Source: GCA-003244245 sp963712995
GTDB lineage: Bacteria > Actinomycetota > Actinomycetes > Mycobacteriales > Pseudonocardiaceae
Length of the DNA: 64,000 nucleotides
Assembly: GCA_963712995.1 (NCBI GenBank)
Contig: CAVQKH010000040.1
Coordinates: 1 to 64,000 of the forward strand
Direction of reading: 5' to 3'
Shown here: piece by piece, positions 16,667 through 24,794 of the stretch
How the letters are laid out: the number at the start of each line of letters is the position of its first letter
How positions within the stretch are numbered: the stretch's first letter is position 1
The notes under the pieces: model-generated
The model's input: only the letters and a program-made list of their open reading frames with translations
Databases searched by the model: none
Told to the model about the DNA's origin: nothing
Position numbers and translations under genes: made by a program

Positions 16667-16932
16667 CAGGACCCCTCCTGCTCGTCCGCCCAACGCTGGG
16701 CGAGCAGGCAGACCCGGTGGGCGAGCTCCTCAGCGGTGGCCTCGGGGTCGCTGCTGCGACCGGCCGCGAGCCCGAGCAGGTACGCGGTGAGCGGGGCAGC
16801 CGGCCGGGCGACGCCGTGGGCGACGTCCCGGGACATGTCCAGCACCCGGGACTGCATCGCCACCGGCGAGACGACCTCGGCGACGTCCAGTTCGCGACAC
16901 ACCAGCTCGACCCATTCCGTGAGCGTGTTCAT
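16666..16932 (-). CDS. DUF6457 family small protein
   Basis: This 88-aa helical protein starts MNTLTEWVELVCRELDV. It has the pattern of DUF6457 proteins: an N-terminal WxxxVCxELG-like helix, a central VLDMSRDVAHGVARPAAPLT segment and a final AEELAHRVCLLAQRWADE helix. The same domain is found fused or adjacent to molybdopterin-guanine dinucleotide enzymes in other actinobacteria, but its function is not known. It is divergent from trmB, with starts 46 bp apart. Confidence 0.8.
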   Translation of the reverse strand: MNTLTEWVELVCRELDVAEVVSPVAMQSRVLDMSRDVAHGVARPAAPLTAYLLGLAAGRSSDPEATAEELAHRVCLLAQRWADEQEGS

Positions 16933-16978
16933 GCCGATCATCCTCGCGTGCACGGCGCCGGCAGGCCAGGGTAGAGGG

Positions 16979-17656
16979 GTGCCGGGAACGAGTCAGACGA
17001 TCTACCCACAGCGGGCGCGGATGACCGCCGGGCAGCACCGCGCCTGGGAACGCAGCTGGGACCGGTGGGGCGCCGAGGTCATGGACCTTCCCGAGGGCCC
17101 GCTGGACACCGCCAGATGGTTCGGCCGCGCCGCGCCGATCATGCTCGAGATCGGCTCCGGGATGGGCGAATCGACCGCGTCGATGGCGCTGGACGCGCCG
17201 GAACTCGACCACCTCGCCGTTGAGGTCTACCAGCCGGGCCTGGCCCAGCTGCTGCTGCGCATCGAACAGGCCGGGATCACCAACCTGCGGCTGCTGCGCG
17301 GTGACGCCTACCCGGTGCTCAGCGAGCACCTCACGGCGAGCAGCCTGCACGCCGTCCGGATCTACTTCCCCGACCCATGGCCCAAAAGACGGCACCACAA
17401 ACGCCGGTTGATCAACCCCGAGTTCGTCACTCTGGTGGCCTCCCGGCTGGCGCCGGGAGGCACGTTGCATCTGGCCACCGACTGGGAGCCCTACGCGCAG
17501 GAGATGCTCGCGGCCGGCACGGCCGAGCCGGCGCTGCGCAACACGACCGGTGACACCTTCACTCCCCGGCCGGCCTGGCGGCCGGTGACCAAATTCGAGC
17601 AACGCGCCCGAGACGAGGGCCGTATGGTGCGAGATCTGCTGTTCACCAGGGTCTGA
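16979..17656 (+). CDS. trmB: tRNA (guanine-N7)-methyltransferase
   Basis: This 225-aa class I methyltransferase makes m7G46 in the variable loop of tRNAs. The SAM site is MLEIGSGMGESTASMA, and the family hallmark YFPDPWPKRRHHKRRL is present, followed by LINPEFV and a T-D-W segment (ATDWEPYA). The GTG at 16979 is preceded by GTAGAGGGG and gives the short N-terminal arm (VPGTSQTIYPQRAR) usual before the catalytic domain. Single-copy housekeeping gene. Confidence 0.95.
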   Translation: MPGTSQTIYPQRARMTAGQHRAWERSWDRWGAEVMDLPEGPLDTARWFGRAAPIMLEIGSGMGESTASMALDAPELDHLAVEVYQPGLAQLLLRIEQAGITNLRLLRGDAYPVLSEHLTASSLHAVRIYFPDPWPKRRHHKRRLINPEFVTLVASRLAPGGTLHLATDWEPYAQEMLAAGTAEPALRNTTGDTFTPRPAWRPVTKFEQRARDEGRMVRDLLFTRV

Positions 17657-17688
17657 CCCCGCCGAGGCCCCCAGATAGGGCAGGATCG

Positions 17689-18330
17689 ATGCCCATGAAC
17701 CCGGCGCCCCCCTCAACCATCCCGATCTCACTACTCGTCTGGGACGCACCCAACATCGACATGAGCCTGGGCTCGATCCTGGGTGGACGCCCCAGCTCGG
17801 CCTCTCGGCCACGGTTCGACGCGTTGGGGCGTTGGCTGATCGCGCGGGCCGGGTCCGACACCGAGCCGGAGGCGACGGTGTTCACCAACGTCGCATCGGG
17901 CAGCACGGATTTCGTGCGGCCCTGGGTGGAGGCGCTGCGAAACACCGGGTTCGCGGTGTTCGCCAAACCCAAGATCGACGAGTCGGACATCGACGAGGAC
18001 ATGCTGACCCACATCCGTTCGCGCCACGAGCAGGGTGTGCTGCGTCAGCTGCTGGTGGCCTCCGGGGACAGCCGGGCGTTCCGGGAGCCGCTGGAGGAAC
18101 TGGTCGCCCAGGGTGTCCAGGTCACCGTGCTCGGGTTCCGGGAGCACGCTTCGTTCGCGGTCAACTCCGGGGTGCTGGGCTTTGAGGACCTCGAGGACAT
18201 CCCGGAGCTGTTCTTGCAGCCACTGCCCCGGATCACGCTGGAGACACTGCCACCCGAGGGCGCCTGGCTGCCCCCGCTGCGGCCCCTGTCTGCGTTGCTG
18301 CGGCACACCGTCGCGGAGCCGGTCCTATGA
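17689..18330 (+). CDS. NYN (PIN-like) domain protein
   Basis: This 213-aa protein begins its domain with ISLLVWDAPNIDMSLG, the D-x-x-N motif of NYN/PIN-like RNases. Conserved Asp residues follow at STDFVRPWVEAL, PKIDESDIDEDM and ASGDSRAFREPLEEL (SGDSD-like), so the acidic site appears complete. NYN domains cut or process RNA. The next gene starts 4 nt before its stop, but that gene encodes an unrelated deaminase, so the link is translational rather than clearly functional. Confidence 0.82.
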   Translation: MPMNPAPPSTIPISLLVWDAPNIDMSLGSILGGRPSSASRPRFDALGRWLIARAGSDTEPEATVFTNVASGSTDFVRPWVEALRNTGFAVFAKPKIDESDIDEDMLTHIRSRHEQGVLRQLLVASGDSRAFREPLEELVAQGVQVTVLGFREHASFAVNSGVLGFEDLEDIPELFLQPLPRITLETLPPEGAWLPPLRPLSALLRHTVAEPVL

Positions 18331-19652
18331 TGCGGTTGACCGCGCCGGTGGTGCTGCCCTGCGACGAGCAGTGCACGATCCTGCGCGATGCGGTGGTCGA
18401 CGTCGACGACGCCGGCCGGATCTGCCACGTCGGACCGTCGAGCACAGCGCCGGGAGCTGCCGGGCCGGTGGTGACGCTGACCGGGATCCTGATGCCCGGG
18501 CTGGTCAACGTGCACGCACATACCGCGATGACCGGGCTGCGCGGGCTGGGCGGGGATCTGCCGCTGATGCGCTGGCTGACCGAGGTGATCTGGCCCGCGG
18601 AGCTTCGGGTGGACGCCGAGGACGTGCGGGCCGGCATGCTGGTCGGCGCGCTGGAGATGCTCGGAGCCGGCATCACCACCAGCGTGGAGATGTACTTCTA
18701 CCACGACGCGGTGGCCGATGCGGTGCTGGCCGCGGGCAGCCGGGCGGTGGTGACCCCGGGCATCATCGCGGCCCCGGGCTGGGACCGGTTGGGCAGCTGG
18801 CAGCAGATGCTCGACGGGGTGAGCCGCTGGATCGACACCGACGGGCTGCGTTTCGGCCCGGGCGAGCGCATCGAGGTGGGCTACGGGCCGCACGCGGCGT
18901 ACACGCTGCCCGCCGAGGCGCTGGCCACGGCCGGCGCGGCCGCTCAGCAGCGTGGTGCGCTGCTGCACATCCACGTGGCCGAGACCACCGGCGAGGACAC
19001 CGCGATCCGGGAAGCGCACGGCTCGGTGCCGCTGCTGCTGGAAAAGCTTGGTGTGCTGGGCAACGGCGCGCGGGTGCTCGCCGCGCATGCCGTGCACTTG
19101 TCCGATACCGACATCGCGGTGCTGTCGCGGCATCGCGTCGGGGTCGCGCACTGCCCGGGGTCCAACAGCAAGCTCGCCTCCGGAATCGCGCGGTTACTGG
19201 AGCTGCGCACCGCCGGGATCGCCGTCGGTCTGGGCACCGACGGACCCGCCTCACATGACGACCTCGACCTGTGGAATGACACCAGGCTGGCCGCCCTGCT
19301 GGCCCGGCTCGCCTCCGGGAACGCCGCCGCGGTGACCGCCGCACAGGCGCTGCTGCTGGCAACCCGCGGTGGCGCGGCCGCGCTGGGCCGTGATGATCTC
19401 GGCTCGTTGCGCACGGGAGGGTGGGCCGATCTGGTCCACCTGGGAGCCGACGACCCGGCGTTCGCGGCCGGGTTGGACGTGCCGGACAGCCAGTTACTGG
19501 CCAACCTGGTCTGGGGCGCCGGGGCGCGCGCAGTGCGGGATGTCTGGGTCGCCGGCGAGCGGGTACTGCACGAGCGAACGTCGACACGGGTCGACACCAC
19601 CGAGGCCCACGCGATACTGCGCGCTCGGATGTCGCGGATCACCACCCGATGA
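18327..19652 (+). CDS. Amidohydrolase, MtaD/SsnA/TRZ-ATZ-type deaminase
   Basis: This 441-aa TIM-barrel amidohydrolase has metal-binding HxH in GLVNVHAHTAMTGLRG, a further metal His in LLHIHVAETTGED, His in LAAHAVHL, and the catalytic Asp in VGLGTDGPASHDDLDLW. The LRGLGGDLPLMRWL loop matches 5-methylthioadenosine/S-adenosylhomocysteine deaminases and related aromatic amine deaminases. It most probably hydrolyses the amino group of a purine-type base or nucleoside in the cytoplasm. The exact substrate cannot be told. Confidence 0.87.
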   Translation: MMRLTAPVVLPCDEQCTILRDAVVDVDDAGRICHVGPSSTAPGAAGPVVTLTGILMPGLVNVHAHTAMTGLRGLGGDLPLMRWLTEVIWPAELRVDAEDVRAGMLVGALEMLGAGITTSVEMYFYHDAVADAVLAAGSRAVVTPGIIAAPGWDRLGSWQQMLDGVSRWIDTDGLRFGPGERIEVGYGPHAAYTLPAEALATAGAAAQQRGALLHIHVAETTGEDTAIREAHGSVPLLLEKLGVLGNGARVLAAHAVHLSDTDIAVLSRHRVGVAHCPGSNSKLASGIARLLELRTAGIAVGLGTDGPASHDDLDLWNDTRLAALLARLASGNAAAVTAAQALLLATRGGAAALGRDDLGSLRTGGWADLVHLGADDPAFAAGLDVPDSQLLANLVWGAGARAVRDVWVAGERVLHERTSTRVDTTEAHAILRARMSRITTR

Positions 19653-19751
19653 GGTGCATATCGGAGCAACATGTTGGCCTGAATGGCGTATCATACTCTG
19701 ACTTTTGCACGCCAGGGTGGCCGCTGGGGCCACTCCGGTTACGTCCACCCT

Positions 19752-20123
19752 ATGAACACCGTCGGGGAGACTGGAGACTCGGTGGGTCGTCACGCGGCCA
19801 CCCAGGACCCGGTGCACGTGCTCTACGTCGGCAGTTCCGCCGACATCGGAGCACTGCGCCGGATGATGGAGGCACATGGAGCGGTGACTCGCAGCCGGCT
19901 CACGCCTGCGGTGACCGTCGTGATCGCTGACCCCTCGGTGCCGGTCGATCATCCCACGGTCCGCGCCGCAGGCACCCTCGGCATACCGGTAATGGAACCC
20001 GCAGAAGCCATCGTCCAGTTCGCCAGCTGGCGGACCCGCACCGAACCGAGTCCGCCGAACTCGCCGGTCCCGAGCGCACCAACATCGAGCGCACGGCGGC
20101 ACTGGCCGTTTCGCCGCGGCTAG
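19752..20123 (+). CDS. Small protein with a BRCT-like segment
   Basis: This 123-aa protein has one recognisable stretch: VHVLYVGSSADIGALRRMME, then AHGAVTRSRLTPAVTVVIA and a PxVRAAGTLGIPVMEPAEAI strand. The order of a G-S turn, a HGA helix cap, an LT..VT strand and a final LGIPV strand is that of single BRCT domains, as in DNA ligase or the exonuclease-linked BRCT proteins of actinobacteria. The C-terminus is Pro/Ser-rich. It lies beside a sliding clamp paralogue, which would suit a DNA-related role. Assignment is by pattern only. Confidence 0.5.
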   Translation: MNTVGETGDSVGRHAATQDPVHVLYVGSSADIGALRRMMEAHGAVTRSRLTPAVTVVIADPSVPVDHPTVRAAGTLGIPVMEPAEAIVQFASWRTRTEPSPPNSPVPSAPTSSARRHWPFRRG

Positions 20124-20130
20124 TACCCGG

Positions 20131-21264
20131 CTAGCCCCGCAACCGCATCGACATGACGAGGTAGCGGTAGGACCCGTCCCGAGCATCATCCGCGTCGCCG
20201 TCGAGTCCGGTCACCGGGGTGATCACAGTGGGTTTGGCCGACTCGGTGAACGACATCCTGGCCCGTGGCGTGGTCACTGCGCTCAGCCCGTCGAGGAGGT
20301 ACCCGGCGTTGAACCCGATGGTCAGCGGCTCACCGGTGACTCCGACCTCCAGCTCCTCCTCGGCGCTGGACTCGTCCTCAGCCTCCGCGGAGAGCTGCAC
20401 CACGCCGTCGGCGAAGGCCAGCCGGACCGGCGCGAATCGCTGCGCGACCAGCGACACCCGCTTGAGTGCCGCGATCAGCTCGGCGACCTCTACCTCGACG
20501 GTGGTGGCGACCCCGGTGGGCCACAGGGAGGCGAACTTGACGAACTCGCCGTCCAGCAGGCGGGTCAGCGTCTGGCGGCCTCCAGCAGAAAAACCCAGGA
20601 AACCCTCGTCATCGCCCATCGAGAGCACCACCTCGCTGGCCGAACCGAGCGATTTGGCGACATCGGCCAGCGTCTTGGCCGGGACGATGAGCGAAGTGGA
20701 GGGCACCGTGCCGGTCGGCGTCCAGGGAAGGTAGCGCTCGGCGAGACGGTAGCGGTCGGTGGCGGCCAGGGTGAGGTGGTCGGCGGCGATCTCCATCCGC
20801 ACCCCGGTGAGCATCGGCAGCGTCTCGTCCCGGCTGGCCGCCGCGGTGACCTGCGCGACTGCGGTGGCGAAGACGTCGCCACGGACCTTTCCCGAGGTCG
20901 CGGGCAGCTCAGGCACCGCGGGATAGTCCTCGATGTGCAGCAGCGGCAGGTTGAACCGCGCCGACCCGCAGCGCACCGCCAACCGGTTGTTCTCCACGGT
21001 CACCCGGACGTCCTTGGGCGGCAGCGCGCGCGCGATCTCGGCGAGTAGCCGGCCCGAGACCAGTACCCGGCCCGGGGCCTTGTCGGTGACCGACACCTCG
21101 ATCCGGTTGAGCACCTCGAAGTCGAAACCCGAGACGATCATCACGCCATCGGCCACCTCAAGGACCACGCCTGCGGTCACCGGGACGACCGGACGCGCCG
21201 GTAGTCCCTTCGCCGTCCACGCAATGGCCTCGGCGAACGCGTCCCGCTCCAGCTCGAACTCCAC
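20131..21264 (-). CDS. dnaN: DNA polymerase III beta subunit (sliding clamp), probable paralogue
   Basis: This 377-aa protein has three repeated clamp domains. Signatures include VAIAATDRYRLAERYLPW (LAATDRYRL), VRLAFADGVVQLSAEAEDES and a C-terminal YRYLVMSMRLRG in place of the usual YVVMPMRL end. Length fits DnaN (about 370-380 aa). The flanking genes are a BRCT-like protein and a decayed XRE cassette, not dnaA, recF or gyrB, so this is probably a second, accessory clamp rather than the replication-origin copy. Whether the hydrophobic client-binding cleft is intact would need a structural model. Confidence 0.9.
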   Translation of the reverse strand: MEFELERDAFAEAIAWTAKGLPARPVVPVTAGVVLEVADGVMIVSGFDFEVLNRIEVSVTDKAPGRVLVSGRLLAEIARALPPKDVRVTVENNRLAVRCGSARFNLPLLHIEDYPAVPELPATSGKVRGDVFATAVAQVTAAASRDETLPMLTGVRMEIAADHLTLAATDRYRLAERYLPWTPTGTVPSTSLIVPAKTLADVAKSLGSASEVVLSMGDDEGFLGFSAGGRQTLTRLLDGEFVKFASLWPTGVATTVEVEVAELIAALKRVSLVAQRFAPVRLAFADGVVQLSAEAEDESSAEEELEVGVTGEPLTIGFNAGYLLDGLSAVTTPRARMSFTESAKPTVITPVTGLDGDADDARDGSYRYLVMSMRLRG

Positions 21265-21483
21265 GTTGACCCACCGTCCCTGCGATTACAGCGATTACAC
21301 CCGTTACGCCGGGTACGTCAGCCTACCGGTGCGGTGGTCATGGGGCTGCGGTGGTTGTCAGCAGGTGGGGCCATCACGCACACTTGGGCTGTCGGCGAAC
21401 CAACCTTAAGGACCCGGTTCCACATCAAGTCAGCCGGACCCTCATGGTTGCAGGGCATCTGCGCGATGCACCGGTGCGCCGAT

Positions 21484-21519
21484 TACGCAAGCGGCAACTC
21501 CCCCTGGGCCGCTTGCGTA
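21484..21519. repeat. 12-bp perfect inverted repeat
   Basis: TACGCAAGCGGC (21484-21495) pairs exactly with GCCGCTTGCGTA (21508-21519) over a 12-nt loop. It lies in the gap between the dnaN paralogue start and the decayed XRE gene. It could be an operator or a stem-loop. Confidence 0.75.
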
Positions 21520-21680
21520 TAGGGTCGCCGACCGGGTCTCCACCCCGCCCCCCTGATACCCGGTCGGCGGTCCCTCCCCCATAATGGCCCTGATGGGCTG
21601 GCGCCAGGCTGCCACCAGGAACGATACGACTCTTCGCGATCAAGTGAAACCACCTGTCAAGAAACCCTGCCGCACCCCGG

Positions 21681-22597
21681 ATGATCCGGCGTCGTCGCGG
21701 ATTGAGCCTCGATGTGGTGGCAGGGCTGGCCGGTATCACCAAGACCTACTTGTCGATGTTGGCTGCTGGAACTCCAATCCCACCTTCACGCCCGGAAGTC
21801 GACCGACCGGCAGACCGCTCTGGCGGCGCTGGTGGACGCCTGGATGATCGCTGCAGCCGTAGCGAAGAACTTCGGCTACATCGACTTGTCGCTGGCAGCC
21901 ACCCAGCGAGGCCACGACTACGCTGAGCTGCACGGCGATCCTGGTGTGCTCAGCTTCGCCCACTGGTACCTGACACTTGGACGGACGCGGATCGGGGCCC
22001 GCAACCGAGCTGCCGCCATGCTGACTCAGGGGATCGACGATTTTTCACCAAACTGTCCAACTCACCGCATCTGACACCACCGTGGCGCAGATGGTCGGAT
22101 TGATGCATCTGAGTTCTGCGCAAACCGCCGCGCGCTCACAATCATCGGACGATGCGCACCGTCATCTCGACGAGGCGGACCGGATCGCTCAACGGGTAGG
22201 AGAGCGTAATGCCTTGCGTCGGCATTTCGGACCAACGAACGTCGCCGCGTGGCGCGTGGCGGTGGGCATCGAGCTGAACGAGGGCGCTCGGGCCTGCGCG
22301 GACGCCACTCGTCTCCCGATCAATGTGCAGGCGTTGGGCAGCAGCGAGCGGACGTCGGCGCTACACCTCGACTTTTCCCGAGCGCTGGCCCAGGAGGGCG
22401 GCCAGCGTGACTGGGATGCGATCCGACACCTCGACACCGCCGACCGAATCGCACCGCAGTTGATCCGGCCAGATCCCATGGCACGTGACCTTTTCACGAC
22501 GCTGGACCTGCGGGCCCCGCATCGTGTGTGGGAGCTGGACAGCCTGCGCAACCGCTTCGGCCTCGGCGGCCAAGGTTCACGGAGTGTGGACAATTAG
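21681..22597 (+). pseudogene. Decayed XRE-family regulator (three frames)
   Basis: Fragments of one regulator occur in successive frames. The helix-turn-helix (MIRRRRGLSLDVVAGLAGIT) runs from 21681. A central helical part (KSTDRQTALAALVDAWM onward) lies in a second frame up to 22074. The C-terminal part (MAQMVGLMHLSSAQTAAR to DTADRIAPQLI and HRVWELDSLRNRFGLGG) lies in a third frame from 22082 to 22597. Compared with the paralogue at 591-1819, roughly 120 residues after the HTH are missing as well. It is certainly not translated as one protein. Confidence 0.85.
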
Positions 22598-22624
22598 CGT
22601 GATTTAGGCGGCAGTCTCTGCGGG

Positions 22625-22904
22625 ATGAACACAGCAGAGCGGTCATCCAAGACAGATGACCAGACCCGCCCGAAGCCGACCTGGTACCTGCGGTCGCTGG
22701 GTGATCACGACACCCACCGGGGTGAGCTGCGTGGTGATGGCACGGTGCTGGCGCATTGCGAGGCCAGCTTCACCCCACGGCCTACGCTCAAGGTGGTGGG
22801 GCCACCGCCGGGTGAGCTGGTCACCGGCGATCTCGCGTTGAAGGGGAGCGCCGGATCCGGAACAGGTGTGCCAGAAGTGTGGGCGTGACGGTGGTGGCCG
22901 GTGA
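22625..22904 (+). pseudogene. Small Cys-containing XRE-cassette protein, frameshifted at the C-terminus
   Basis: The N-terminal two thirds carries WYLRSLGDHDTHRGELRG and HCEASFTPRP, as in the protein at 1892-2191. After LALKG the present frame ends in an unrelated SAGSGTGVPEVWA. In the next frame the sequence reads PDPEQVCQKCGRDGGR and stops at 22904, matching DPKQVCPQC of the paralogue. In that frame the stop overlaps the start of the next gene (22901) by 4 nt, as in intact operons. A one-base indel near 22845 therefore destroyed the zinc knuckle. Confidence 0.75.
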
Positions 22905-23104
22905 GCACGTTGGAGCGAGCTGTCCACCTGCTAGCCGCTGGTGAGGTGTTCCGGCAGGGCTACGGGAGCACGTCTGTGGCTGTGTGTGGTGAGCTAGTAA
23001 CGAGCGGTCCGACCGGCGAGGAGGACGCCAGCTACTGCCCGGATTGTGTGCGCGCGGTCATGAGGACCGCGCCGACTGGGCCTGGATGTTCTCAAGACCA
23101 TTAG
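22901..23104 (+). CDS. Small Cys-rich protein, third member of the XRE cassette
   Basis: This 67-aa protein starts with GTG. It contains VFRQGYGSTSVAVCGELV and then YCPDCVRAVM, so one Cys plus a CxxC pair form a likely zinc site. Short proteins with this Gly-Tyr-x-Ser-T-SVAVCGE pattern accompany XRE regulators in Pseudonocardiaceae. Function unknown. The upstream partner gene is frameshifted, so this gene may no longer be coupled to anything. Confidence 0.6.
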   Translation: MSTLERAVHLLAAGEVFRQGYGSTSVAVCGELVTSGPTGEEDASYCPDCVRAVMRTAPTGPGCSQDH

Positions 23105-23113
23105 TCCAGCCAT

Positions 23114-23149
23114 TTGACTTGATTATGTCAAGTGGTTAGACTTATAGTC
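23114..23149 (+). promoter_or_regulatory. Probable leaderless promoter of hicAB copy 1
   Basis: A -35 box TTGACT (23114-23119) and a -10 box TAGACT (23137-23142) are spaced 17 bp. The start codon GTG 23150 lies only 7 nt after the -10 box, so the mRNA would be nearly leaderless. The spacer contains the dyad ACTTGATTATGTCAAGT, a likely site for HicB autorepression. The promoter is conserved at 28871-28906. Confidence 0.7.
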
Positions 23150-23368
23150 GTGAAGCCGATGACCACCAAGGACCTTCGCAGGCTGCTGCGCGCGAAGGGC
23201 TGCGTGGAGGGCGGCGGCAAGGGCTCGCACGAGAAGTGGACCGCGCCCGGTGGGCGCAGCACCACCCTCAAATCGGGAGCGAAGGAGCAGGCTCCCGGCA
23301 CGTTGCGGGCCATCCAGCAGCAACTTGCGCCGGAGTTCGGTCCGAACTGGATCGAGGAGAACCAATGA
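23150..23368 (+). CDS. hicA: HicA-type mRNA interferase toxin (copy 1)
   Basis: This 72-aa protein from GTG 23150 reads VKPMTTKDLRRLLRAKGC, then GGKGSHEKWTAPGGRSTTL. The GSH segment holds the catalytic His of the HicA double-stranded-RNA-binding-like fold. HicA cuts mRNA and tmRNA and is blocked by HicB. The stop overlaps the HicB start by 4 nt. The second copy (28907-29125) differs by only two residues (Lys to Arg after MTT; Asn to Ser near the end). Confidence 0.88.
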   Translation: MKPMTTKDLRRLLRAKGCVEGGGKGSHEKWTAPGGRSTTLKSGAKEQAPGTLRAIQQQLAPEFGPNWIEENQ

Positions 23369-23742
23369 ACTACCAGGTCAATGCCGAATGGGACGACAGC
23401 GGATGGTGGGTCGTCACCGTCCCCGGTGTGCCCGGCGCCATCACCCAGACCCGACGCCTCGACCAGGTCCCTACCGACGCCGCCGAGGTCATCGAAATCC
23501 AGACCGGCCATCCCGTGGACCCCGCCAGCCTCACCATCAACGCATCCTTGCCCGGCGAGGCCGGCGATGTCGCCGCCGAAGCTCGCTCCCTACGGGAGCA
23601 AGCGCACCACCTCACCGAGCAGGCCGGGGAGCGCACCCGCAAAGCCGTTGCACTGCTCAGCCAGAAAGGCTTTACCGTACGCGACATCGGTGTACTGACC
23701 GGCATCACCTACCAACGCGCTCAGCAGCTCAGGAAAGGCTGA
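23365..23742 (+). CDS. hicB: HicB-type antitoxin (copy 1)
   Basis: This 125-aa protein opens with the partial RNase H-like HicB fold (MNYQVNAEWDDSGWWVVTVP and VPGAITQTRRLDQVPTDAAE). An alpha-helical middle (EARSLREQAHHLTEQAGERT) follows, then a C-terminal helix-turn-helix-like part (GFTVRDIGVLTGITYQRAQQ) that probably binds the operator in its own promoter. It neutralises HicA. The copy at 29122-29499 differs at about four residues. Confidence 0.85.
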   Translation: MNYQVNAEWDDSGWWVVTVPGVPGAITQTRRLDQVPTDAAEVIEIQTGHPVDPASLTINASLPGEAGDVAAEARSLREQAHHLTEQAGERTRKAVALLSQKGFTVRDIGVLTGITYQRAQQLRKG

Positions 23743-23755
23743 ACGCCAGCCGACG

Positions 23756-23783
23756 ACCCGCCCCAGCGATTGCCGGGGCGGGT
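23756..23783 (+). terminator. Stem-loop after hicAB copy 1
   Basis: ACCCGCCCC (23756-23764) pairs exactly with GGGGCGGGT (23775-23783), 14 nt after the HicB stop. A probable intrinsic terminator. Confidence 0.7.
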
Positions 23784-23989
23784 GATGGGTCAGTCGAATT
23801 CGCCGTTGCGGTTGGTGAGCGCGGTCCACTCGCCGTGGGCATACCGCAATTGGGCACTGCGCGCGCGGCGACGAACCGACCTTGCCCAGTTAGAGGGCTT
23901 AGACGGCCCGGCCGTCATGATCGAGTCAACTGTGGTGTTGGAGTCGACTCCAGAGCGATGGCCGGGCGTGTGTGGCTGTGCTGCGCGCC

Positions 23990-24047
23990 GTGAACGCGAC
24001 ACCAGCGACATGTGAGCGCCCGAAAACGTCGCTAGTGTCGCGTTCAC
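23990..24047. repeat. 20-bp inverted repeat between convergent genes
   Basis: Arms 23990-24009 and 24028-24047 (GTGAACGCGACACCAGCGAC and its complement) pair with one mismatch over an 18-nt loop. It sits between hicAB and the 3' end of the response regulator gene. A bidirectional terminator is likely. Confidence 0.75.
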
Positions 24048-24137
24048 GGACGCCTACCTCCGGGCAAGCCAGCCAGGGAACACGCCTGGTCGGGTTGGGT
24101 TGGGGCGAAGCCCGGCTAGTGATACGTGAAGAGGCGC

Positions 24138-24794
24138 CTACTGGTCGGTGAGGCCGTGCTCGATTGCGTAGCGGGTCAGCTCGACCCGGTTGTGCAGGTG
24201 CAGCTTGCGCAGGGTGGACTGCACGTGGTTCTCGACGGTCCGGTGGCTGATGACCATTGCCTCGGCGATCTGCCGCGCGGTGCGTCCGGTGGCTACTTGA
24301 CGCAACACCTCGGTCTCCCGTTCGGTGAGCGTCGGGGTGTCGGAGCGCGGTTCCAGCGCCATCCGGCGGTACTCACCGAGCACCAGGCCCGCCAAACCGG
24401 GAGTGAACACCGCGTCGCCCTCCGCGGTCCGGCGCACGGCATCGACCAGCTCGTCCACCGACGCTGATTTCACCAGGTAACCGGATGCGCCGGCGCGCAC
24501 CGCCGCGAGCACGTCCGCATGCGCACCGGAGGCGGAGAGCACCAGCACCCTGACATCGGGCCAGCGCTCGATGATCAGCTGGGTGGACTTCGCCCCGTCC
24601 GGCGCCCCGGATGAATCGACAGAGCCGAAGTGCAGGTCCATCAGCACCACATCCGGACGGGCCGCCGGGAGGATGCGCAGCGCAGCCGCACCGTCAGCCG
24701 CGGTGGCGACCAGCTCGAAGCCCCGCTCGGTCAGGTCACGGGCCACCCCGGTGCGCCAGATCGGGTGGTCATCAACCACCATGACCCGGATCAC
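24138..24794 (-). CDS. NarL/LuxR-family response regulator
   Basis: This 218-aa protein has a receiver domain (VIRVMVVDDHPIWRTGV; phospho-acceptor Asp53 in VVLMDLHF; the T/S switch in VLVLSASGAH; Lys in YLVKSAS). A C-terminal LuxR-type DNA-binding domain follows (LTERETEVLRQVATGRTARQ, ISHRTVENHVQSTLRKL). The GTG at 24794 overlaps the stop of the upstream sensor kinase by 4 nt. That kinase is broken here (24791-25931), so the regulator has lost its cognate input unless the frameshifts are errors. Targets unknown. Confidence 0.9.
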   Translation of the reverse strand: MIRVMVVDDHPIWRTGVARDLTERGFELVATAADGAAALRILPAARPDVVLMDLHFGSVDSSGAPDGAKSTQLIIERWPDVRVLVLSASGAHADVLAAVRAGASGYLVKSASVDELVDAVRRTAEGDAVFTPGLAGLVLGEYRRMALEPRSDTPTLTERETEVLRQVATGRTARQIAEAMVISHRTVENHVQSTLRKLHLHNRVELTRYAIEHGLTDQ

